Program-made: the position numbers and the translations under genes
DNA from: an uncultured Collinsella sp.
GTDB taxonomy: Bacteria > Actinomycetota > Coriobacteriia > Coriobacteriales > Coriobacteriaceae
Length of the DNA: 35,723 bases
NCBI GenBank assembly: GCA_958405195.1
Contig: CATYDM010000018.1
Span: forward strand, 1 to 35,723
Reading direction: 5' to 3'
Notes under the pieces: model-generated
What the model was told of the DNA's origin: nothing
Database searches by the model: none
What the model saw: only the letters and a program-made list of their open reading frames with translations
Shown: one piece after another, positions 16,607-23,443 of the stretch
Numbering within the stretch: the stretch's first letter is position 1
How the letters are laid out: the number at the start of each line of letters is the position of its first letter

Positions 16607-17498
16607 GCCCAAGGAGACCAGCGGGCAACAACCCGACTCCTCGTTTATCCAGCTCGATGATCCAAAGCAACAGGGCGCCGCTTCGGCGGCGTCCGCCTCT
16701 CGTCGCAAGGCGCTCCTTGGCGTTCTTGCTGCCGCGTGCACCATTCTGATCGTCGTCTCGCTGGGCTTCGTCCATCCTTCCGAGAGCGGCGCCTGGTCCA
16801 TCGACTGGATCGTTCAGACCGTGACGGGGGAGAGCGTCGTCGCCAAGGACACCAAGGGGTTTGGCTCGACTACGACTTCGGGCGAGGCTAGTTCCAAGGA
16901 TTCCAAATCTTCGAATGATGCAAAAGACGAGCCCAAGGGTTCGAACGACGCCAAGGACGATTCCGAGTCTTCAAACAAGGAATCGGACAAAAACTCGGAT
17001 AGCAAGAAGTCCGAGGACCGGGGCGGCAAGAAGTCTGGCGATAAATCCGCTGCCCAAAATACGGGAGCCGGTGATACTTCCAATGCGTCTGGCGGTGCTT
17101 CTTCGGGCGGTGGCCAGTCGTCTGATGGAGCCTCATCCTCTAATGGTGGAAACGCCTCCTCGGGCAGCCAAAGCGGCTCACAGGAGTCCAACTACGTAAC
17201 GGTGTCGGTCTCGGTCACTTCGAGCGCCGTGGGCAATCCTGTGTCTTCTGGTGGCACCTTTACCTTTAACGAAGGCGCTACCGTCTACGATGCCCTGTGC
17301 GCGCTGGGCCTTTCTGTCAGCGCACATGGCTCGTCGTACGGCACGTATGTCTCCGCGATTGGTGGTTTGGCCGAGAAGCAGTACGGCGGCACGAGCGGCT
17401 GGATGTACTCCGTCAACGGCGCAACGCCCATGACGGCGTGCAGTAACTACGTTCTCTCCAATGGCGACAACGTGGTCTGGTATTACGTAACAGGCTAG
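16596..17498 (+). CDS. Membrane-tethered DUF4430 (transcobalamin C-terminal-like) protein
   Basis: A 300-residue protein overlapping the end of the previous gene by 11 bases. ATG at 16596 has AAGG 9 bases upstream; a GTG at 16587 is the alternative. A cytosolic N-terminus (1-38, ending SRRK) leads into one membrane helix (~39-60), then a long Ser/Lys/Asp/Gly-rich low-complexity spacer (~80-198), then one C-terminal DUF4430 domain (~200-300) with a SGWMYSVNG core and WYYVTG end. The domain is thus held outside the membrane on a wall-spanning stalk. It shares the riboswitch transcript, so I infer a joint role with the large protein, perhaps handing a ligand on towards the membrane. No transporter gene is in the operon. 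Confidence 0.88.
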   Translation: MPDRPKETSGQQPDSSFIQLDDPKQQGAASAASASRRKALLGVLAAACTILIVVSLGFVHPSESGAWSIDWIVQTVTGESVVAKDTKGFGSTTTSGEASSKDSKSSNDAKDEPKGSNDAKDDSESSNKESDKNSDSKKSEDRGGKKSGDKSAAQNTGAGDTSNASGGASSGGGQSSDGASSSNGGNASSGSQSGSQESNYVTVSVSVTSSAVGNPVSSGGTFTFNEGATVYDALCALGLSVSAHGSSYGTYVSAIGGLAEKQYGGTSGWMYSVNGATPMTACSNYVLSNGDNVVWYYVTG

Positions 17499-17522
17499 AG
17501 GCCTCGACATAGCGCGCCAGAT

Positions 17523-17558
17523 GGGCGGTTCGGACAAACATCCGGGCCGCCCGTTTTT
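17523..17558 (+). terminator. Terminator of the DUF4430 operon
   Basis: An 11-bp stem (GGGCGGTTCGG with CCGGGCCGCCC, two G-U pairs) and an 8-base loop are followed by GTTTTT, 24 bases after the stop codon. Confidence 0.88.
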
Positions 17559-17591
17559 CATGCGAATGGGACTGGTTCGCCGGGTCTCTCG

Positions 17592-17631
17592 ACAAACAAA
17601 AAACCGGTTGGAATGGGAATTCCAACCGGTT
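17592..17631 (-). terminator. Terminator of the first GtrA gene
   Basis: A perfect 13-bp stem (AACCGGTTGGAAT and its complement) with a 4-base loop; on the minus strand it is followed by TTTTTTGTTTG. It lies about 27 bases after the GtrA stop codon. Confidence 0.88.
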
Positions 17632-17657
17632 ATACATTCAAGCAAATAGTGAATCGA

Positions 17658-18065
17658 TTACGACCGTGCGCCCTCGAGGAAGAAGCGACGGCTAAAGTAG
17701 TTGTACCAGGTGACCAGGAACGTGGCGATGGCCTTCATGGCCTGGTAGCCGATGCTCAAAAACGTGACGCCCACAAACATGTACAGGTCGTTGAGGCCCA
17801 AACCAATCACCGACAGGATGGTGAAAATCGTGAACTCGCGCTTGCGGCTCATGCCCTCGCGGTGGTCGAACACGTACTTCATGCTGAGCCAGTAGTTGAC
17901 CACGACGGACGTGATAAACGAGATCGTGGTGCTCATCAAAAAGTCGAGATGGAACAGCTCGACGAGCGCAATGAGCATGCCCCAGTCGATGCCAAAGGAG
18001 ATAAGACCCACGACAGCGAACTTGAGGAATTGCTTAGTATGAGGTTGTGCCAGTGCCTTGCGCAC
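17658..18065 (-). CDS. GtrA family membrane protein
   Basis: A 135-residue protein with four predicted membrane helices and the GtrA fold: first helix FLKFAVVGLISFGIDWGML, the conserved NYWLSMKYVF segment after helix 2, and the basic C-terminus SRRFFLEG. GtrA-like proteins are thought to move lipid-linked sugars across the membrane or to assist cell-surface glycan synthesis. The start is GTG at 18065, with GGATG about 8 bases upstream; no ATG in frame is suitable. A paralogue lies 219 bases upstream on the same strand. No glycosyltransferase is adjacent in the window. Confidence 0.88.
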   Translation of the reverse strand: MRKALAQPHTKQFLKFAVVGLISFGIDWGMLIALVELFHLDFLMSTTISFITSVVVNYWLSMKYVFDHREGMSRKREFTIFTILSVIGLGLNDLYMFVGVTFLSIGYQAMKAIATFLVTWYNYFSRRFFLEGARS

Positions 18066-18218
18066 GTAATCACATCCAATGCGTTGATGAATCGAGCAGA
18101 GGATACTTTAGAGCTTTTACAAGGGAAACGTAAGGTCTTTGCCAAGAACTATATGAACTCGCCAAATTTTCAAGAGCTAATCCGCAAACGTTGAAAATTT
18201 GCCCGTAAACGAGCGACA

Positions 18219-18258
18219 CCCACGGACGATACTGCGCTGAGTGCGCGTCGTCCGTGGG
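18219..18258 (-). terminator. Probable terminator of the second GtrA gene
   Basis: An 11-bp perfect stem (CCCACGGACGA with TCGTCCGTGGG) encloses 18 bases that can form a further GCGC stem. On the minus strand it is 26 bases after the GtrA stop, but only a weak T-rich tail (CTCGTTTA) follows. Confidence 0.5.
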
Positions 18259-18284
18259 CGCCGTAATGCTGCAGGGGTTTCGAG

Positions 18285-18680
18285 CTATTTTGTCTCGTCG
18301 CCCTCCAGGAAGATCTTTCGGGTCACAAAGTTGTAGACCATGACAAGCGCGGTGGCGCAGATCTTGGCGATATTGGCCTCGAGCCCCAGACCGGCGTTGA
18401 GGGCCAGCACGATACCGTCGTTGAGTGCCAGACCGATCACGGACAGCACGACAAAGATGATGAACTCGCGGCGGCGGCTCATGCCTTCCTTGTGCGCAAA
18501 CACGTACTTCATGCTTGCGAGGTAGTTAAAGATGAGTGAGATGATAAAGCCGCTGGTGTTGGCGATTAGGATGTTGAGGCCCAGACCGTAGTGGAGCAGA
18601 TTCATAATGCCAAAGTCGATAACCGTGGCAATGACACCGACGACGCCAAATTTCATGATCTGCGCAAGGAGCTTTTGCAT
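18285..18680 (-). CDS. GtrA family membrane protein (paralogue)
   Basis: ATG at 18680, preceded by AAGGCAGG, gives 131 residues that line up end to end with the neighbouring GtrA protein; a TTG start at 18743 would add 21 residues and is less likely. Four membrane helices are predicted, with the shared pieces IMKFGVVGVIATVIDFGIM, NYLASMKYVF, GMSRRREF and TRKIFLEGDE. The role is as for other GtrA proteins: a putative flippase or helper in transfer of lipid-linked sugars. It follows fbp on the same strand, with 78 bases between, and may share its transcript. The pair probably arose by tandem duplication (inference). Confidence 0.88.
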   Translation of the reverse strand: MQKLLAQIMKFGVVGVIATVIDFGIMNLLHYGLGLNILIANTSGFIISLIFNYLASMKYVFAHKEGMSRRREFIIFVVLSVIGLALNDGIVLALNAGLGLEANIAKICATALVMVYNFVTRKIFLEGDETK

Positions 18681-18758
18681 GGTACCTGCCTTAAGCTGGC
18701 GCCGAAGCGCCGCGGGGATGACAAACTCAGCAAGTTTAGCCAATCCCCGCGGGTGGTG

Positions 18759-20675
18759 CTAGGCGCGCTCCTCGATAGCACCGTTTCTATATGCATCGAG
18801 CAGCTGACGCAGGTCTTGGATTTGGCTGCGGATCTTGGCGCCAGTATCGGTGTCGCTCACCATGCGGCGACGGTCCGCTTGGTCAAAACGGTTGGTCTCG
18901 CTTTCGATGTCCACGTTGCGCGTGAGTGCCTCGGCAACCGTCGTAAAGGCCCGGTGCGACTTGAGGCGGCAGCCGCGCGAGCTCGAGATAAGCGTGTAGC
19001 CGGCGATACCCGTTTTGGGATGGTAGGCACGGCAGAAACCGCCATCGATGACCAGCAGCTTGCCATCGGCGCGGATGGGCTGCTCACCCTTGGTGGTTTT
19101 AACGGGCGTGTGGCCGTTGATGATGTGGCCGGTCGGCGAACATGCCATGGGCGCGACGCCAAACTCGCGCATGATGTCGTCGCAGACCGAGGGCGACTTG
19201 GTAAGCGTAAAGTATGGGTCCATCGGCTCGACCCAGGTGCTCTTATCGGCGATATAGGCGCGCTCAAAGGTACGCACCAGGCGTCCGCTGGCGGGCGAGT
19301 TAAAGCCAATCCACAGGTACCACATCCAGTCGAGGGCGTCGCGGTCGCCCACGCGCCAGGCGCGGCGGGCGATGTGGTCGCAAAAATCGAGATAATCGCG
19401 GCCAGCGTGCCAGGTGCCCAGGCAGTTCATGCTGCTAAAGGTGCCGTCTTCGTTGAGCGGAACGCAGCCGTGGAAGAGCAGGTTGCCGTTGGCGACCTTG
19501 TACATCGAGCCGTGAGAATAGAGGAAATCGATATGGCGATGCAGGTGATCGGCGGTGACAAACTCGGACACGAGCTTGTCGATGATGTGCTGCTCCTGGG
19601 GCGTGAGCGTATAGGGGTCCGCCGGGTCGACGGTGGGGAAGTCGTTGGTCGTGAGCGGCCACACGCTGCCGTCGGCGAGCGTGACCGTGCCGGTGTCGTG
19701 GTCGATCTTGTCGAGTAACAGGCGGTCGGTCATATCGAACTCGGGGTGGCGCTGGATAATCTGGCCCTCGAGTTTAAAGAGCAGCACGTTGATGGCCTTG
19801 ATCAGCGGGGTGATGGACTCACCGGCGGTGTAGGTGGCATCGGCAAAGGCGACGAGCTCGCGCAGCGAGATGCCGTAGTCGTTCTCGAGGATCTCGTAAT
19901 TGTCGTAGCGCAGGTTGTTGCGCAGCACCGTGGCTATGCAGGCGGGCTCACCGGCCGCAGCGCCCATCCACAGTAGGTCGTGGTTGCCCCACTGAATGTC
20001 GAGCGAATGATAGGTGAGCAGGCGGTCCATAATCTTGGCAGCGCCGCCGCCACGGTCGAATATATCGCCCACCAGGTGCAGGTGGTCGACGGCCAGGCGC
20101 TTGATGAGCGAGGCGAGCGACTCGATAAAGTCGTCGGCGCTTGCGGTCTCTAGGATGGACTCCACGATGCGCTCGTGATAACGCACGCGGTAGTTGTTCT
20201 CATCCGGATGCGTGTGCAGCAACTCGTCGATGATGTAGGCGTAATCGCGAGGGATGGCCTTGCGCACCTTGGAGCGGGTATAGCGGCTCGAAAGCGAGCG
20301 GGCGACCACAATGAGCTGGTCGAGCATGGTCTTATACCAGGTGGGCGAGTCCTCGCGCCGGCTGCGGACAAGATCGATCTTCTCGCGCGGATAGTAGATG
20401 AGCGTGCACAGCTCGCCCTTTTCGTCAAAGGAGAGCGTGTCGCCAAAGATCTCGTCGACATGCTCGCGCACAACGCCCGAGCAGTTGTTGAGGATGTGCA
20501 TAAAGGCTTCGTACTCGCCGTGCACATCGCTCATAAAATGCTCGGTGCCCTTGGGCAGGTTGAGAATGGCCGAGAGATTGATGATCTCGGTGAACGCGGA
20601 TTGCTCGGTAGGAAATTGTCTCGACAGCAGACGCAGATACTTAAAGTCTTGCGGGTTGCGATCGAATGCGACCAT
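18759..20675 (-). CDS. fbp: Fructose-1,6-bisphosphatase, class III
   Basis: A 638-residue class III FBPase (Firmicutes/Actinobacteria type), which hydrolyses fructose-1,6-bisphosphate to fructose-6-phosphate in gluconeogenesis. It is a metallophosphoesterase: SDVHGE (49-54), VGDIFDRGGG, and WGNHDLLWMG are the metal-binding motifs, and NGHTPVKTTKGEQP is a conserved C-terminal segment. The length is typical for this class. ATG at 20675 is chosen because GGAAGGTG lies 7 bases upstream; the frame to 20720 has no such site. A perfect 9-bp inverted repeat 29-56 bases before the start may be an operator. Confidence 0.95.
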   Translation of the reverse strand: MVAFDRNPQDFKYLRLLSRQFPTEQSAFTEIINLSAILNLPKGTEHFMSDVHGEYEAFMHILNNCSGVVREHVDEIFGDTLSFDEKGELCTLIYYPREKIDLVRSRREDSPTWYKTMLDQLIVVARSLSSRYTRSKVRKAIPRDYAYIIDELLHTHPDENNYRVRYHERIVESILETASADDFIESLASLIKRLAVDHLHLVGDIFDRGGGAAKIMDRLLTYHSLDIQWGNHDLLWMGAAAGEPACIATVLRNNLRYDNYEILENDYGISLRELVAFADATYTAGESITPLIKAINVLLFKLEGQIIQRHPEFDMTDRLLLDKIDHDTGTVTLADGSVWPLTTNDFPTVDPADPYTLTPQEQHIIDKLVSEFVTADHLHRHIDFLYSHGSMYKVANGNLLFHGCVPLNEDGTFSSMNCLGTWHAGRDYLDFCDHIARRAWRVGDRDALDWMWYLWIGFNSPASGRLVRTFERAYIADKSTWVEPMDPYFTLTKSPSVCDDIMREFGVAPMACSPTGHIINGHTPVKTTKGEQPIRADGKLLVIDGGFCRAYHPKTGIAGYTLISSSRGCRLKSHRAFTTVAEALTRNVDIESETNRFDQADRRRMVSDTDTGAKIRSQIQDLRQLLDAYRNGAIEERA

Positions 20676-20703
20676 GAAACACCTTCCGATATGGTTGGTA
20701 AAA

Positions 20704-20731
20704 CTGATAAACAGCGTCAAACGTTTATCAG
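20704..20731. promoter_or_regulatory. Perfect inverted repeat upstream of fbp (candidate operator)
   Basis: CTGATAAAC (20704-20712) and its exact complement GTTTATCAG (20723-20731) are separated by 10 bases. The spacing and position, 29 bases before the fbp start, suit a dimeric repressor site; there is no T-run that would make it a terminator. Confidence 0.5.
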
Positions 20732-20825
20732 TATGCGCTGGCTTTGTTTCGATTTTGCGCCGGCGGCTGAATTGTCGGCTGAACGGTTTGGTAAATCGAT
20801 TTAGTTGAGGTTGATGTGTCGGTTG

Positions 20826-20900
20826 GGTGGAGACGAAGGGGGTGATTTCTCAGATATTCATGCGTGGGGTCGGTGGAGACGATGGTGGTAAAGATATTCA
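20826..20900. repeat. Degenerate direct repeat in the fbp-degV intergenic region
   Basis: GGTGGAGACGA occurs at 20826-20836 and again at 20872-20882; GATATTCA occurs at 20853-20860 and 20893-20900. The two units of roughly 40-46 bases look like a decayed tandem duplication inside the 319-base gap between divergent genes fbp and degV. The rest of the gap holds the fbp inverted repeat and the degV promoter. Confidence 0.4.
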
Positions 20901-20957
20901 ATGCAAATGGTTCGAATTGGTAAATAGTGGACGTTTGTATCGTATTTAGGCTTGCTG

Positions 20958-20966
20958 TGCGATAAT
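20958..20966 (+). promoter_or_regulatory. Extended -10 promoter element of the DegV gene
   Basis: TGCGATAAT forms an extended -10 box about 29 bases before the start codon; the best -35-like hexamer (TTGTAT) is 20 bases away, so the extended element is likely to do most of the work. Confidence 0.45.
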
Positions 20967-20994
20967 TTGCGCAGTAGTACTTAAGGAGCCTCAT

Positions 20995-21885
20995 ATGAGT
21001 GATTTTGTCCTGACCTGTGAATCCGCCGCCGACCGAACCCGTGAGTTCTTTGCGTCGCGCAATATCCCTGTCGTGTGTTTTCATTACGAGATCGACGATG
21101 TTGTCTATACGGACGATCTGTATCAGTCGATTACGCCGGACGAGTTTTTTGCCCAGATTGCCGCGGGCGCCATGCCCAAGACGTCTCAGGTGAGCGTGGG
21201 TGAGTACGAGGAGTTTTGGGAGCCGTTTGTTGCCGAGGGTAAAGACGTGCTGCACCTGGCGTTGTCGTCGGGTATTTCGGGCACGTATGGATCGGCCTGC
21301 GTTGCGGCACAGATGCTCGCGGATCGTTATCCTCAGGGCGGCAAGGTGCGCGTCATCGATTCGCTGGCGGCGTCTTCGGGCTTTGGCCTATTGCTGGAAT
21401 ATGCCGCCGACGTGCGCGATAGCGGCGCTTCGCTCGACGAGACGGCCGCTTGGATTGAGGAGCATAAACTCAACCTTCACCACTGGTTCTTCTCGACCGA
21501 TCTGTCGAGCTACCTGCGCGGCAGTCGCATTTCGGCTGCGAGCGCGATCATCGGCACGGCGCTTAAGATTTGCCCACTTATGACGGTCGATTGCGAAGGT
21601 GGGCTGTCGCCACGTGAGAAGATTCGCACCAAGAAGCGCGCGATTTCCGAGATGGCTAAGACCATGATGAAACACGTGCAGGACGGTGCGGATTATTCGG
21701 GCAAGTGCATCATGTCGCACTCGGCGTGCCGCGGGGATGCCGAGGCCGTTGCGGCGCTGATTGAGGAACAAGTTCCGCAGCTCAAAGGCAAGATTGAGAT
21801 CAACAATATCGGTGCTCTGATTGGTTCGCACACCGGACCTGGTACGGTGGCGCTCTTGTTTATGGGTGACAAACGCGTGGATTAA
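20995..21885 (+). CDS. DegV family fatty-acid-binding protein
   Basis: A 296-residue DegV-family protein. These soluble two-domain proteins bind a fatty acid; in Firmicutes they act as FakB, presenting the acyl chain to the kinase FakA. Typical segments are present: the N-terminal strand and SAAD, PKTSQVSVGEYEEFW, LALSSGISGTYGSA, RVIDSLAASSGFG, and the C-terminal IGALIGSHTGPGTVALLF. A strong AAGGAG site precedes ATG 20995. It is monocistronic, with an extended -10 promoter and a shared terminator. No FakA homologue is in the window. Confidence 0.94.
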   Translation: MSDFVLTCESAADRTREFFASRNIPVVCFHYEIDDVVYTDDLYQSITPDEFFAQIAAGAMPKTSQVSVGEYEEFWEPFVAEGKDVLHLALSSGISGTYGSACVAAQMLADRYPQGGKVRVIDSLAASSGFGLLLEYAADVRDSGASLDETAAWIEEHKLNLHHWFFSTDLSSYLRGSRISAASAIIGTALKICPLMTVDCEGGLSPREKIRTKKRAISEMAKTMMKHVQDGADYSGKCIMSHSACRGDAEAVAALIEEQVPQLKGKIEINNIGALIGSHTGPGTVALLFMGDKRVD

Positions 21886-21925
21886 CTTGACCCATCACGT
21901 CGCGCACGATTGCTCAAACGAAAAC

Positions 21926-21953
21926 GGCCCGCCTCACGTTTGTGGGGCGGGCC
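21926..21953. terminator. Bidirectional terminator between degV and the unknown barrel gene
   Basis: A 12-bp stem (GGCCCGCCTCAC, one G-U pair) with a GTTT loop separates two convergent genes. The plus side is followed by TTGCTCTT, the minus side by GTTTTCG. Confidence 0.8.
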
Positions 21954-21965
21954 TTGCTCTTACGG

Positions 21966-23057
21966 TTAGCGTTTCTTTCCGCGGAAGAAGAAGCCGTGTA
22001 GCGAGGGCTTGAGTCCACGGTTGGCGCGACGCTCCTCGATATGATCGTGGATCGAAGCGACGCGTTCGATAACCTCGTCGGGAATCGGCACGTCGGGATT
22101 CATGTTCTCGACCTGGCTGACCTCGGCGGCGGCGACCTGGTCGATAATGGGCACATCGTCGCGCGAGATGACGGGCGTGGCGTCTTCTTTCATCTTGCGG
22201 TAGCGCTGCATCATGTCGGTCTGTAGCTGCTGGGCCGAAGGCGGCGTCCAAATGATGGCGTTGGCGCCGGCGGCGATGGTCTCGCGGATGCTCTCGGGTG
22301 TTTTGCCGCCCGGTGCGATGAGCGGCAGGTTGGGATAGTGCTCGCGCAGCTCGCGCAGAACCTGCGGCGTGTTCTTGCCGGCGGCGATGTTGAGGATCTT
22401 GGCTCCGGCGCGCACTTTGGCATGCGCATCATCGTCGCAGCGTACGACCGTGGCGATGACGGGGATGTCAGCGATGTTGGTGATGTGCTCGACCATCTCG
22501 GCAGTGGCGGGGGAGTTGACCACGCAGCCCGCCGCGCCCTGCATCTCGGAGACGGCTGCCATCTGTACGGAGCGCTTGCCGGTCGTAGTTCCGCCGCCCA
22601 CGCCTACAAAGACCGGGCACTCGGCAACGGTCAGCAGCGCCTGCGTAATGGCCGGCTGCGGCGTGAAGGGGTAAACGGCAAAGATGGCATCGGCGTTGGA
22701 GTTGCGGATGACCGCGACGTCGGTGGTGTAGATAAGTGATTTGATGCGACGACCGAAGAGCGTAAAGCCGCTGGCCTCCTCGATCTCGTCGGGCATGCGG
22801 AGGGCCGCCTTGCGCAGGCGTCCGTCGATGGGCAGCGGCTCCATGGGGAGCAGTCCGTTGGGGGTCACGGCTACCTGGGGCTCGGTGAACTCGTCTGCGA
22901 GCTCGACCTCGGAAAAATCGACCGAGGCGACGATGTCCTCGTGAACCTCGGCGGGAACATCGATGGGGGTCTGGTCGTTAGTCGCGGCAGGCGCGTCGAA
23001 GGAGCTGGTGCCGACAAAGGCGTCGACGCGCTCGTTCAAATCGTTGAGAGTATCCAT
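21966..23057 (-). CDS. Unrecognised alpha/beta-barrel-like protein (often labelled hydrolase)
   Basis: A 363-residue cytosolic protein. After an acidic, poorly structured N-terminus (1-75), residues ~95-290 alternate hydrophobic strands and helices (AIFAVYPF, CPVFVGVGGGTTTGKRS, AAGCVVNSP, IPVIATVV, AKILNIAAGK, PLIAPGGKTPESI, NAIIWTPPS), the pattern of a TIM-barrel with a glycine-rich phosphate-binding end as in aldolase or thiazole-synthase-like enzymes. The C-terminus is basic (FFFRGKKR). I cannot assign a reaction; related proteins are, as I recall, annotated only as hydrolase. ATG at 23057 has a weak ribosome site. Monocistronic, ending at a shared terminator. Confidence 0.75.
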   Translation of the reverse strand: MDTLNDLNERVDAFVGTSSFDAPAATNDQTPIDVPAEVHEDIVASVDFSEVELADEFTEPQVAVTPNGLLPMEPLPIDGRLRKAALRMPDEIEEASGFTLFGRRIKSLIYTTDVAVIRNSNADAIFAVYPFTPQPAITQALLTVAECPVFVGVGGGTTTGKRSVQMAAVSEMQGAAGCVVNSPATAEMVEHITNIADIPVIATVVRCDDDAHAKVRAGAKILNIAAGKNTPQVLRELREHYPNLPLIAPGGKTPESIRETIAAGANAIIWTPPSAQQLQTDMMQRYRKMKEDATPVISRDDVPIIDQVAAAEVSQVENMNPDVPIPDEVIERVASIHDHIEERRANRGLKPSLHGFFFRGKKR

Positions 23058-23248
23058 GGGGGCTCGATTCTATGCGATGGTGGCCGGCGGGGTGCCGACA
23101 GCGTTGTGCTTGCTAAATCGTTTGACGAGTTGATTTTTCCCCGCCGCGCCATCCGTTAGACCGAAGGACCGGCGAACGTGAAGGAGCTGTGGTGGCGGGT
23201 ATTGAGGTGCTATCTTGAATGTCCCGTTTAAAAGAGAGGTGACGCGGT

Positions 23249-23419
23249 ATGGATTTCACAGCAATGTTGGGCTCGATTGGCCTGTGTGTGGGCGCAATCG
23301 TTGCCGCCGCGGTCATCTACTTTGTGGTTACGGCCATTAAAGGCAAAAGAGTCGAGCGTAAGGAACGCGAGGCACTTAAGCAGCACCGTGACCAGCAGGA
23401 CAAGCGCGCACGGAGATAG
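23249..23419 (+). CDS. Small single-pass membrane protein (56 aa)
   Basis: ATG at 23249, with AGAGAGGTG about 8 bases upstream, opens a 56-codon frame ending TAG at 23417-23419. The product has one membrane helix (about residues 7-30: LGSIGLCVGAIVAAAVIYF...) followed by a strongly charged, basic coiled-coil-like tail (KGKRVERKEREALKQHRDQQ). It should sit in the membrane with its tail inside. The family is unknown. It lies alone on the plus strand between two minus-strand genes. Confidence 0.72.
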   Translation: MDFTAMLGSIGLCVGAIVAAAVIYFVVTAIKGKRVERKEREALKQHRDQQDKRARR

Positions 23420-23443
23420 TTTGTTGAGTTTTGAATCCGTGCG

